DNA of 64,000 nucleotides from Onchidella celtica (Eukaryota; Mollusca; Gastropoda; Systellommatophora; Onchidiidae): NCBI GenBank assembly GCA_963931925.1, contig OZ007579.1:53262757-53326756 (forward strand). The letters are read 5' to 3'. A model generated the notes under the pieces. That model was not told the DNA's origin. It ran no database searches and was given only the letters and a program-made list of their open reading frames with translations. A program made the position numbers and the translations under genes. Below, piece by piece: positions 44,466 through 56,094 of this stretch. Within the stretch, counting starts at the first letter, position 1. Every line of letters begins with the position of its first letter.

Positions 44466-45499
44466 GCGCAATGCCATAAATATCGTTAAAATTGTAAGAA
44501 ACTGGAAAGGAAAGGAAGACAGCATGGCATTCAGTTGATGAGAGAATTAAATCGCAGGCAACAAATGTCAGAGCACAACTTAAACGGAATGATCTTCAGC
44601 TCTGGGTGAACAAGCGCTAAGCAACAAAAAGTGACAGAGCAATTCAATCCATTATGTGAGCCATATCATTTTTCTATGTGGGCAAGTAGAAGCTGACCCA
44701 AGGCTGTGGCTCCAGGCCTTAAATGCCTAACATGATAATCATAAGGAAAATACCTGGACTGCGCACACAAATGTTGGCATTCTGTCTATTGCCCACTTTG
44801 CACAAATCTGGACAACTTTTGGGTTGGTTTTGCAATAGGAAGAATTTCTAGTTCATTCCAGTTAATGCCTGAGTAGTCACTGTCTTCACTCTTCTTTCAC
44901 TTTTTCACTGGCAGTGACAACTTTTCCTCTTGACTTCCTCTTGTCTTCCTCTTTCCTTGGTAAAGGCAAGAAAATACCCTGGGCAGCTTGGAGCTCATGT
45001 CCTAATAAATATTTCAAAATCTGTCAGATGACGCCTAGTGTGGCTAAAAAAAAATGTATCACTGGTACGTAGAAAGTTATTCAGTGCACATGTATGCACT
45101 TCTGAGTTAATAAATCACCATCGAAGAGCACTTTTCACTAGAAAAAGGCAGAGTTAACGAGAGAAAACCTCCAACTTGGCCTGCTCTGATTGAACAAATC
45201 AAATGTTTAGTTTTTCAAGCTTGGCATGTACATTTGGAGATCGGTGTGTGTCAGATCTACAAGAAGGGCCGACCGACAGCTCAGCGTTAAAAGTCGTCTC
45301 ATCCTGTTCAGGACACATCTACAGGACATGCCAAGAACTAATTAATGAAGTGAGACTGCCGGGGCAGATGCAAAGACTCTTGCAGATGTAAGAAAATGCC
45401 ACTGCCGTGCACAGAACTATGGTATTGAGGAGAAAAAGCCCATACCAATAAAGAGGTTGGACCATCAGACCCAATCTGTAGCATGTCATCTCCAAAATA
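44466..45499. other. intergenic, no gene seen
   Basis: There are no recognised features. Confidence 0.35.
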
Positions 45500-45881
45500 A
45501 ATAAATAGATACATGAATAGTCAGAATAGTGCAATAAGTCAATAAATAGATACATGAATAGTCAGAATAGTGCAATAAGTCAATAAATAGATACATGAAT
45601 AGTCAGAATAGTGCAATAAGTCAATAAATAGATACATGAATAGTCAGAATAGTGCAATAAGTCAATAAATAGATACATGCATAGTCAGAATAGTGCAATA
45701 AGTCAATAAATAGATACATGTACATGAATAGTCAGAATAGTGCAATAAGTCAATAAATAGATACATGAATAGTCAGAATAGTGCAATAAGTCAATAAATA
45801 GATACATGAATAGACAGAATAGTGCAATAAGTCAATAAATAGATACATGAATAGTCAGAATAGTGCAATAAGTCAATAAAT
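45500..45881 (+). repeat. 41-bp minisatellite, about 9.3 copies
   Basis: The unit includes ATAGATACATGAATAGTCAG and AATAGTGCAATAAGTC. One copy near 45718 has a 6-bp insertion (TACATG duplicated). Confidence 0.95.
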
Positions 45882-46699
45882 ACAAAGGTCATTATTGTTT
45901 CGGCCCGTGACTTCCTTGCGCCCTATGTGGGGAGGGGGGGGGGTTTAGGGTTACTGGGTCATATCGGGTCTCTTGGTGATTGTACTTGTTCCATATCCTG
46001 CCAGCTGAAAGTCTGTTCAGCCACCTCTGTCAGCATTTTCAATGTCGCTGACCTATTTCCGCCCCTCATGCCAATCTGCTTTCCGGGCCGTATGCTGAAG
46101 CGCCTAAAAGTCCTATGGAACCAATCTTGATCAGTGGAACTTTCGATGAGTATACGTTTCTGGCTATTTCCTTGGCCAGTTCGCTGGACATGGTCAGTTT
46201 CAATAACCATTTCCCCTTCCTTTCAGTTTCTCTAGCCCTGAATCCATGTCGATGTCATTCAAAGTACAAAGAAATATAAAGGAAAACCAGAGGTCATTTG
46301 GAGGTTGTCAAGGTCATCTGGTAGGATGGTTCTATATCCAGAATTATTTGTATGCCAACCTACAACAACTATGCAAAGTTTGTTGCTTTTATCACCAAAT
46401 ACACAATTTTTGCCCTAACTGACTCTACTATAAGATTATAGTTATTCGCCTACAGACACAAAAGCTGCACTTGTGTTGCACACCAATGCGCTGTCTACCC
46501 TATGATCTGCACCAAACAATACGATGACTATCAAAGCAAAAAAAGAAAAGAAAAAAAAAAGCAATTGGAACAGATGGAACAATCGAACAATAAAAGATTT
46601 GAATACGAAATATATAGAATCTAAATAGAATAATGTCTACTTACTGCTGCTGTTGCCAAAAATATAGGCCATTTTCTGTCCTCTCTTATAGTTTGCCTT
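45882..46699. other. intergenic, no supported gene
   Basis: An 83-codon minus-strand frame (45959-46210) is unrecognised. Confidence 0.35.
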
Positions 46700-47338
46700 T
46701 CATTGTATCGTGTGGGTCTCATTTCTTACACGAGGCTTTGCTACATAGCCTACTACTTTTTCTTTTTCTTTTAGCCAAATTTTGACTTTGCACATGTCGA
46801 GTTTATCCTTGCTGCGTCCCCATGGTTTTCTGTGGGTTTTGTACTGTAATGACGCCAATCCCTGATCAAGTCTAAGGAATTCAAATGTGGCCAAAAAGAA
46901 AAAATGACAAATGAAAGACGAATTTCTCAACGTTTCTAGTCCTTCTTTGACCACTAATTCCACGGCCGTTGCCAACAAACAAGGTAGGAACAGATCATGA
47001 CCGGAGCTATTTCTGGAAGGTTTCAAGCCCCTGTTGTGCATTGCCAGTGTTAGTGCCAGTGATGGTCGGCCAGTAGAATCAAAATACACAAGAGATCTAT
47101 GTCCTGGGAAATTTCGTTCTTCGTCCCTCTTCAGGGTGTCGGGTGGTCGGCGCAACTGTCCTGTCACACGGTCATTTGTTAACCTCTTTATCAGTATGTC
47201 TGTATGACCCTTCCGTGGGTCGGCAGGTTTAGATAAACAATGAAAATAAATGATGAATGAAATTGCCCCACATTCACCACAGTGTAATGACTGTTCACTT
47301 TCTTGTTGGAAATCTTTGTGCACATTTTTATAGCTCAC
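46700..47338 (-). CDS. hypothetical 212-residue ORF
   Basis: This is the longest non-repetitive open frame in the gene-poor stretch. It starts MSYKNVHKDFQQESEQSLHC and ends NETHTIQ. Composition is ordinary, with no repeats. A CGECG cluster lies near the N-terminus, and a hydrophobic patch (FICHFFFLATF) lies at about two thirds of the length. I recognise no family and see no clear start context. It could be a single-exon gene, a piece of an old element, or chance. Confidence 0.25.
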   Translation of the reverse strand: MSYKNVHKDFQQESEQSLHCGECGAISFIIYFHCLSKPADPRKGHTDILIKRLTNDRVTGQLRRPPDTLKRDEERNFPGHRSLVYFDSTGRPSLALTLAMHNRGLKPSRNSSGHDLFLPCLLATAVELVVKEGLETLRNSSFICHFFFLATFEFLRLDQGLASLQYKTHRKPWGRSKDKLDMCKVKIWLKEKEKVVGYVAKPRVRNETHTIQ

Positions 47339-48166
47339 GAATTTGGGCTAGTTAGAACCACCCTGTTCTTTACTCTGTTTTGAATATTATTCCAGAGCAA
47401 ACCCGGAATGGTCAGTTCGTTTATATAGACTTAGCATATAGGTCCTGTTTGTGTAGAGTAGTGTACCTGTCTAGAGTTTTTGCAGAACTCAGATAGATAA
47501 TTACACTTGACAGTGTCTAATAAGCTCGTGTAGAGCCGCGTGCCAGTCTATAGTTTAAAGTTAGCTCGTGTAGAGCGGTCGCACATTTTGCATGTTTCTT
47601 AAGTTTGTGCGGAACTTTGATGTTTCCAGTGTTATTTTCTCATGTAGTGGCCTTGTGTTTGGGCAGTGTAACACCTAGTGTGGCCTGTCAGGCTTTGTCT
47701 GCATGTATAGAGTTGTCACCGGTTTGTTTCTGAATTGCTCAGCTTGGCGGGGAGGTTAGAGGCCTAAGTCCTGAAGTGACCATCTGAAGTTCCAGCACAG
47801 TATCCTGTACGTGTAGTCAGGAAAATATGTACACTGTGTCCCGTGCATGCGACTCGATCTTTAATTTGTATCCTGTAATGTAGTCAGGACATTGAGTTCT
47901 ATTTGTATCTTGTGGATGTGATCAGATCGTTTGATAATGTAGGCTATATTGTATCCTGTACGTGTAGACAGGATAGTTAGTAACACACTGTAGCCTGTAC
48001 GTGGAGACAAGACTTCAGATCCAGTATTTCGTGACCTGCAGTGCTTTGAAAAGAACAATATTGCTAAGTTTCCAGTGTATTCAAGAATCAGAATATTTCG
48101 TGGATAGACAACCTGTTATCACTTACTCTTTAGGACGGATGTCTTCTTGATCATTCATCCTGAATC
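47339..48166. other. intergenic; degenerate 50-60-bp repeats
   Basis: At about 47800-48010 the words GTATCCTGTACGTGTAG and CAGGA recur four or five times with drift, suggesting an old tandem array. No gene was seen. Confidence 0.45.
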
Positions 48167-48597
48167 CTGTAGGACAGGGGTGCTCAACCAATCGACCGCG
48201 ATCTACCGGTCAATCTTCAAGTGCTTGGCAGTCGATCGCGGGATGAATGTAGGACACACCCGTGATATATATATATATATATTATTTGTCTTTGTATTTC
48301 GGCGGGTCGTTTTTCTTGGATGTGGCGGGTTTGTGTTAGTTTTTTCTTCTTTTGTCCTTGTGAATGTGGTGGATTGAAAATAAAACATGTTGAGGACAAA
48401 AAAAAATACATGTTGCAGGACGGCAAAAGTTTACCTGGCAACACTGAAACCGCCATTATGGATGCGAGACAATCGTCATTTACCGGTATCGACTAATTTT
48501 TTGTTTCCGGGCTTCGCCAGACTAGTAGATCTCCAAAGGCTGGGAAATGTAAAAGTAGATCATATGTCAATAAAGGTCGAGCACCCCTGCTGTAGGA
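48167..48597. mobile_element. hAT-type MITE (415 bp) with 8-bp duplication
   Basis: The element 48175-48589 begins CAGGGGTGCTCAACC and ends GGTCGAGCACCCCTG, 15-bp inverted repeats with one mismatch. Exact 8-bp duplications CTGTAGGA flank it (48167-48174 and 48590-48597). CAGGGG ends and an 8-bp duplication are standard for hAT elements. It holds a (TA)n stretch and no transposase. Confidence 0.9.
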
Positions 48598-49286
48598 CAT
48601 GGACTAGTTGAATTTGTGAAAGGAATGGGCGTATTCGTGGGAATTATAATGACGGAAGTTTCGCTGTCCTAAGCGGTGCGATAAAGTTGAAAATCTGTGA
48701 TGTTCGTCTTTGAGTTTAGGATCTCATAATTATTGTACTCTTTTCTTTTATCTCTGCATGTACCGGCGATGGCCAATATTGTCATGTTAATCAAAACCTT
48801 CATTACAGGGTAATTATCTTAGATTATTGTTGTCATAAATGTATACATTATCATTCCATCATTTCCCTTCATGTTCACTGAGCATTCACGAGTTGGTATT
48901 TTGTGATCCTGTACAAATTATTTAGTATTACAAACGTCCATTGAATGGCCAACTCACGAGTCTCAATAAAGTTATGTTGTATGTGTAACTGTGAAACACC
49001 TGGATCAGTTGGTACGTTCTGGTATCAGATAGGGTAAAACACCACAAAGTCTCAACCCGCACTGACAGTACTTCTGCCTGCAGTTGCGTTAATGACACAC
49101 AGCAACAGGCAAATCGATCTACAGCTCAATCTTTGTCTCCAGCGGTAACTATTGTAGTATACAGCAGCGCCTGGTTAATGGCTAAATCGATTTCTTTGAT
49201 TATCAGGAATGATTGCCCCCCCCCCTCTCCTCCCGCATTTTTTGTTGTTGTTGTTTTCTTATCTGACCTTTTAAAAATTGTAATCA
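48598..49286. other. intergenic, no gene seen
   Basis: A C run lies near 49218. Nothing else can be called. Confidence 0.35.
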
Positions 49287-49642
49287 GTTCATCAATTCTA
49301 GACTGTATTCTTGCTGCGTTCATCAATTCTAGACTGTATTCTTGCTGCGTTCATCAATTCTAGACTGTATTCTTGCTGCGTTCATCAATTCTAGACTGTA
49401 TTCTTGCTGCGTTCATCAATTCTAGACTGTATTCTTGCTGCGTTCATCAATTCTAGACTGTATTCTTGCTGCGTTCATCAATTCTAGACTGTATTCTTGC
49501 TGCGTTCATCAATTCTAGACTGTATTCTTGCTGCGTTCATCAATTCTAGACTGTTCTTGCTGCGTTCATCAATTCCAGACTGTATTCTTGCTGCGTTCAT
49601 CAATTCCAGACTGTATTCTTGCTGCGTTCATCAATTCTAGAC
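49287..49642 (+). repeat. 31-bp minisatellite, about 11.5 copies
   Basis: The unit reads GTTCATCAATTCTAGACTGT and then ATTCTTGCTGC. The copies are almost identical. One lacks three bases near 49553. Confidence 0.95.
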
Positions 49643-49765
49643 AAAATCTGATCCATCTCCAAAATGCAAAACAAAAGCTGATCTTCATGAGATAGTTTTC
49701 CCCCTGGTGCCGGCTGGACATTTTGTACACTATTTTTTTCTTTATTACATTGATGGCTGAGGGTG
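49643..49765. other. spacer between two minisatellites
   Basis: About 120 bases of unique sequence separate the 31-bp and 34-bp arrays. Confidence 0.5.
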
Positions 49766-50135
49766 GGAGTAGGTCATAGACTGTCTATAGAGTAGGATTG
49801 GAGTAGGTCATAGACTGTCTATAGAGTAGGATTGGAGTAGGTCATAGACTGTCTATAGAGTAGGATTGGAGTAGGTCATAGACTGTCTATAGAGTAGGAT
49901 TGGAGTAGGTCATAGACTGTCTATAGAGTAGGATTGGAGTAGGTCATAGACTGTCTATAGAGTAGGATTGGAGTAGGTCATAGACTGTCTATAGAGTAGG
50001 ATTGGAGTAGGTCATAGACTGTCTATAGAGTAGGATTGGAGTAGGTCATAGACTGTCTATAGAGTAGGATTGGAGTAGGTCATAGACTGTCTATAGAGTA
50101 GGATTGGAGTAGGTCATAGACTGTCTATAGAGTAG
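49766..50135 (+). repeat. 34-bp minisatellite, about 11 copies
   Basis: The unit includes GGAGTAGGTCATAGACTGTC and TATAGAGTAGGATT. I see essentially no variation among copies. Confidence 0.95.
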
Positions 50136-50289
50136 ACCTACTTCATGCAATGTTCCAACTCAGACACCCCCCCCCTCCCCCCCCCCACCCTCCTCTCTTT
50201 TCCCGTCCCTCCCTCCCCCTCCCAGTATTTAATCTGAGATTTTATCAGATTTGAGTGTTCAAAAAACGTCATGGTTTCATGCATGACTT

Positions 50290-50500
50290 GTTTCTGCAGT
50301 TTAAGTAAATTCACGGCCGATGACCCTCATCCAGCAGCCATCATTCCCTGCCCTCACTGCCAGAGATTTTTCCGCGCACAGATTGGACTCATCAGCCACT
50401 TGTGCACGCACAGTCAACCAACCCCGACCCCCCCCCCTCCCCTTTGATGTCTAGCTGGTATTAGTCGAGTCCGACTGACGAACAACAGTACAAGGGGGTG
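50290..50500 (+). pseudogene. 3'-end relic of a zinc-finger-tailed non-LTR retrotransposon
   Basis: One frame reads IPCPHCQRFFRAQIGLISHL and then CTHSQPTP (about 50338-50430). This is a C2H2-like finger of the kind that ends several mollusc LINE proteins. A typical LINE 3' untranslated motif follows (GTCGAGTCCGACTGACGAAC, about 50465). The reverse transcriptase is missing, so this is a very short 5'-truncated insertion. Confidence 0.5.
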
Positions 50501-53028
50501 GGGGAGGGAGGGGTGGGTGCTGGGCAGCGAGACCTACAACAAGTATTTAAAAAGGAAAAAAAAAGCCCTGAAAGTTCCAAAAGAAAAGAACGAGTATAGG
50601 TATCGATACATGCTCTATAACCGAGCATTGTTCAGTATCGATCTCTCTCTGGGGAAAATAATTATTTAACATTTCGCTGTGGTCATAAAACTGGTCAAAC
50701 GTTTAACACTTCAATAAGTTCACTCCCAGTGTACCACTCAGTGCCCCCCCCCCCACCCACACACCGCCTTGGGTTCACTTCACCTCTCTCGTCTTCCAGA
50801 CCTGCCCGACTCCAGTGACAGCCCCCCCCCCCCACCCCGCCCAACTCAACAACTGACAAGTTTGGCTGAAATCAATCTAAACCGTTCAGAGATAATCCGT
50901 CTGGACATACCGAGTTACCTCCACCTGCAGACTTAGATATACCAACATTCTCTGATCATGTTCAATTATAAATAAACAATCTCTTTTTATCTTTCAGTTT
51001 CATCAGACATTTGACTGGTCAATACCAGAGCATCTTCTGCATGATTCCCCCCCCCCCCCTTCCCCCTCATGTGAACTCAGAGATTAACTTTTAAGAGCAT
51101 CACTTGGAAATGTAACAATTATTCCATTGTTCATGTTTTACATTTAAGAAAAAAATGTTCGTATGGGAGAACATTTGATATTTCTTTATACCCCACAATT
51201 TTGTGGTCCATAAAATTATGCTGGTGTGTTGTTTCTGACTGAATAGTAGGCCATGGTACATGGTATGTAGGCAGGTTTTTGTAACACGTGGCGTTGTTGT
51301 CCCTCAGTAAGAGCGCCACACCCTTACGGCCAAAGCCTTTGCACCCTCTGAACAGCGGGGTTTTTATGGTCCTGACAGATGTCGCCGTACATGGGCCCGA
51401 AACTTTGTTGTTGGTGATTGCTGGAGAGATGTTTGACTAGACAGATCAGCCCTGACACTGTCAACTGAACAAACTTCTCCTGGAGATTAGTGTGGGTGAG
51501 GTGGGAGGTGGGGGAGGGGGGAGGGGGTGATTTCGCTGCCGTATACATAATTATCAAAGAACGGCACAGATCACATAAAGAATTTGTGTTTACTCAGTGA
51601 CCAGTGACCAGTGTACATCCCCAACCGGCATTTCCTCAGTCAGCGCCATCTCGCTTTGTGCGGGATTTACGTCGGACTTTTAGCCCTGTAGTCGCCGCCT
51701 GCATTTCTATTGGTGGGAAAATTCTGATTTTGTGAGAATATTCTTACCGGCATATTTAAAGGGTTTTCGTGGTCATTGATTGATTTAGTGTATATTGTAG
51801 GTTTGGTTAATATGTATAGGCGGCCATCACAGGAAACTCGTACTGTGTACATTTTGTGATATTTATTGGGGCAATCAATCAAATTACAAGCTGTTGTTTT
51901 TTCACTTTTTGGGGGGGGGGGGGGGGCTCAACATTTATTTCAGTTATTGCGCCATATGAAACAGGACAAAACAGTTTCTTTCCTTTAGGGACAACAAATG
52001 TGGCCTGTGCAAGGCCAAACGTTACGAATGTCAAGTACTGGCAGTTGCTCTTGCTGCAGCAGTTCCTTCTGGCAGCCCACTCATGTAACTGTCCTTTATT
52101 CTTCAAACGTCATTTTGGGGGCGTTGCCTTTTCTCTGGATTGTTCTTTGCGGTGGTGTCGTGTCTAACTGGGGTGTCGTGTCTAACTGGGGTGTCATGTC
52201 TAACTGGGCTAAATGATGAAAATGCAAAAACCTTTGTATGCAAATATCTTATAGTTCTTACCGTCCAGAACAAATTCTGTCATAACATACCCTGACGACA
52301 TGCCGACTAAGGAAGCCATTGTTTTCGATATGCCACCTTGGTAAATTTCAAATTCATAAAGGGTCCATTAGCACCAGTCCTGCCCCATACTTTGAATCCC
52401 TACTTGTGGACCGCTACGATAGACTGCTGACTGCTGACTGCCATGGTATAACTTTGTGCCATATTCGGGTGTTTTATGTGCTGCTTCAAACTGGATTGAC
52501 CTCATCACACCAGACGCCGACAGCACTGTGCTTCTCTTGTAGAATTGTGTTTGGCCATTCCTGAACGGCATCTGGCCATAGTTCAACTTTCCACAACTTG
52601 CTGGTAATATGGGCACCATTCTCTGAGTCTTGTCTGTTGATTGGTTCATTTACCAGCTTCCTGCTATCTATTTACTGAACAGTTGAGCACATGCTTGTAA
52701 ATCGGTTTCTTGACATGGTGACAGCCACCATGGAGTAGCAGGTTTCCTTTGCTCAGTATGCCTTTACAGCGTTTTGCTCAAAGCCCACGCGAAGGCACAC
52801 GCCTATGAAGACTTGATTTCTTGAAGAGTATGTTGATTTACTGTCTTCTTTGTCAACGAACATTTTCTTTTTCACAGGCTTGTCTATCATACCATCGGTT
52901 ATTATCTTTGAAAAATAGGTTTTCCCTTGTTTCAAGACGCCATCTGCAGGAGCCGCCTATAGGGTTGGGGCAGGGCCGGATTTCCTACAAGAAACCTTCA
53001 GCGACATGGCGTCGTAACCAGCGGATCT
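50501..53028. other. intergenic; homopolymer runs, no supported gene
   Basis: Many C and G runs occur (near 50743, 50822, 51047 and 51911). A short 18-bp triplicate GGTGTCGTGTCTAACTGG lies at about 52150-52204. Several 60-100-codon frames overlap each other and are unrecognised. Confidence 0.35.
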
Positions 53029-53518
53029 ACGTTGTGCTTGCTGCAGTCAGAATGCTATGTCACACAGTGAACGTTGTGCTCGCTGCAGTCAGAATGCTAT
53101 GCCACACAGTGAACGTTGTGCTCGCTGCAGTCAGAATGCTATGTCACATATTGAACGTTGTGCTCGCTGCAGTCAGAATGCTATGCCACACAGTGAACGT
53201 TGTGCCCTCTGCAGTCAGAATGCTATGTCACATAGTGAATGTCGTGCTTGGTGCAGTCAGAGTGCCATGTCCCATAATGAATGTTGTGCTTGGTGCAGTC
53301 AGAGTGCCATGTCACATAATGAACGTTGTGCTTGGTGCAGTCAGAGTGCCATGTCACATAATGAACGTTGTGCTTGGTGCAGTCAGAGTGCCATGTCACA
53401 TGCATAATGAATGTTGTGCTTGGTGCAGTCAGAGTGCCATGTCACACAGTGAATGTCGTGCTTGGTGCAGTCAGAGTGCCATGTCACACAGTGAATGTAG
53501 TGCTTGGTGCAGTCAGAA
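53029..53518 (+). repeat. 42-bp minisatellite, about 11.7 copies
   Basis: The unit includes GTTGTGCTTGGTGCAGTCAG and GTGCCATGTCACA. The first five copies have GCTCGCTGCAGTCAGAATGC-like units and later ones the GGTGCAGTCAGAGTGCC form. In one plus-strand frame the array reads repeated ERCARCSQNAMPHS, that is CxxC every 14 residues. No conserved gene context was found. Confidence 0.93.
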
Positions 53519-54349
53519 CGGTCAAGTAAGAAACACTTGAGACAGGAACATCCTGATGTTCTCAGTTTCATGAAGTGTGGTTGCTGTAGTGCTGGAGAGA
53601 TACCTGTAAACTTCTTGTGGAAAGACCACATCACGTGGGACTTTTTTGACAGTTCCACAAAGGTTAGAATTAAGGCTAAAGATATCTTGACACCAGGCAA
53701 AAAATTCTTGGCCTGTTTGAATTTATATTTGGTATTGTAGGCGATTGCAGGTATTAGCTCCTTTTCCACCTGTCAGTTTTTCCGTCTGTGGACATTTTTT
53801 TTTATATCTCAGATTGTTGCTGAAGCCACAGGAAAATCTGTTGTTAGCAAAGGTCATTTTTAAACTCACCATCATAAACTAGTCAGCTGCAAAAGTGTTG
53901 TGTAGTGTTTGAACTAACTAATACTGTAATAGGTCAGCCTACCAACCACACTTCTCACTTCTCACCATAACCGCCCCCCCCCCCCCCAAATCAACTGCTA
54001 CACCAGCCTTCGTTAAAATAGAGAACAAAATTTTGCGATTCAGCTGATCATTTAGAAGACAATTGGACAAACCCCAAGCTCAGTTACTTAGCAGTCATTG
54101 TAGACAAAATACTAGAAGAGATTTAACCTACAAATAGAATGTTACACTTTTTTTTTTTCCACAGGCGGATTTCCAGACGGTTCTTTAGCGTACTCACTGG
54201 GCAATTTTTTTGTTTTGTATCATAATATTGAAGATCAAAGTTTTGTGGTGCCATGTAAACTTTATGTCACAAAATACGCCAGGATCTCAGTGCATTACAT
54301 TCTCGTATTTTTCGTCAAAACAATTATGGCATTTACCATTTTGCTTCAT
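53519..54349. other. intergenic, no gene seen
   Basis: Unrecognised short frames and a C run near 53974-53987. Confidence 0.35.
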
Positions 54350-54546
54350 TTCATTAGTTCACTTACCCGGTATTTTATATTAGTTCACGTACTCGGTATT
54401 ATTTACATTAGTTCACTTACCCGGTATTTTACATTAGTTCACTCACTCGGTACTTTTTTTTTTTTACATTAGTTCATACCCGGTATTTCACATTGGTTCA
54501 AATACCCAGTTTTTTTCGATTTGTTCACATACCCGGTATTTTACAT
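54350..54546 (+). repeat. degenerate 26-30-bp tandem repeat, about 7 copies
   Basis: The words TTAGTTCACTTACCCGGTAT recur with substitutions and T-run insertions. Confidence 0.75.
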
Positions 54547-54859
54547 GGGGTTGGGCGCAGCAAAAGCTACAGCAAAAAAAAAAAAAAAAAGGAATGATTA
54601 TAATCATCGATACACACACCGTAACTGATCATTGTTTAATGTCGATCTCTCTGTGGGAAAAACATTTTATATTATCTATCTCTAATTTGCAAAACTCTTC
54701 TCAGATCTATACAAAACAACTTTTTATAATTTTACCAATGTAATAAAAAAATATGTATACAGAACTGTTTAATTCTATGTGGGGAAATTTGAATTGATGA
54801 AGGTCTAAATACCAAACCTAAATAAAGTCATGGAAATAGACCGTGATAGGCGCAAAGTT
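54547..54859. other. intergenic, no gene seen
   Basis: An A run lies at about 54574-54590. Nothing else can be called. Confidence 0.35.
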
Positions 54860-56094
54860 ATTGTTGTCACGAGCAGGGTTATGGTCTTGGGGATCTAGTG
54901 ACTGCACGAGAGGCAGTTAACTCACACTCAGACACATACACACAAGAAATTATTAAATAAGAATATATGTTGTCAGGCCGGCCGGGCCATATTATTACAT
55001 AATATTAATATACAAAACAAAAAACAATAGAGGTATATTCAAAGCAAAAATTCCAATTACTAAATTAACCTAACATCTTTATGCCACTATGTTCCCTATC
55101 AAAGGTAATGCACTTAATAGCCAAATGGGTATATTATAAGAAACAAGATATTAATCTAAAGTAACAGTTGAGTCGCCACTGGCCAGACGCCAGGCAAACT
55201 CTCCAGCAATAATACAGATTCTCAAGGTACACTGAAGGCTAGAACAGCCCAGTACATTCAAAGCCTACAGAAGCACAAATTGGCTTGTAGGTATTTAAAC
55301 AGCTTGTACATATAATTTTATACAGGTAATCGCTCTACTATTCATATTAAAATCAGAGGGCTCGAGTCGTAATGATTCACAAGCTATCACTACGCTCGTT
55401 CGTCGAGTCCAAGCTGTGGTTTTCTCTGACTTCCTATGATGCTGTGGGTTTTCTTCTATCCCTGACTTCTATCATACTTAATGAATAAGATGAGTTACCG
55501 TTGGTCACGCCTAGCTGGTAGGCGCGAACATCAGCAGAGCGCAGCGTGGACTCTTAAGGTCAGTCCACCCAAACCTTTCTTTCTACTCAGTCAGTCCGAT
55601 GGCAAAGGACTTTTAGTCTTCAGACCACACAGTTCAGGTACTGGCTAACCGGAGATACTTCACGAAACGATGCTTCTCTCGTCTGTATTCAATGAATTTC
55701 ACGTTACACGATGTTTTATACTATCCAACTACCCAGCAGGGCTAGTCCGCTGGCAAAATTAGTTCAACAATCTCATTGGCCGAAACATCCCACCATTTTG
55801 AATGTAGGAATATAGTCTGCTCTATTCTACCAGCCACTTAACGTGCAAAAACTTGTCTAGCCATACTTAACAATGTCAACTATCCCCACCTTGTCTCACC
55901 CCTACTCTATTACTTCTAATCATGAACATTAAAACCGAAAAGCGTGAATCTAATAGTTTAACTTTGCAATTCCTTACTCACAAACAATAATTCGCGGCTA
56001 CCGTTCAAGGCCACCAGCCAATTTCTCATGGCCCTGCCAAACAAACAACTCACGCCCCTCGTGAATTTTAATTAACTAGACTCATGACAATTGT
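54860..56094. mobile_element. solo LTR (1225 bp)
   Basis: The stretch 54865-56089 starts TGTCACGAGCAGGG and ends GACTCATGACA. It is flanked by exact 5-bp ATTGT copies (54860-54864 and 56090-56094). The first and last nine bases are inverted with one mismatch. No protein-coding interior is present. The ends resemble those of the LTR at 30585-31765. Confidence 0.8.

Noticed and set aside
45959-46210. Possible gene fragment on the minus strand
   Set aside because: One reading had a weak prohibitin-like stretch (IKIGSIGLLGASAYG), but the match stops at once and the next codons do not continue the family.
52821-53540. 239-codon frame (VVLAAVRMLCHTVN repeats)
   Set aside because: Most of it is an alternative frame of the 42-bp minisatellite. 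The 5' part shows no family resemblance.
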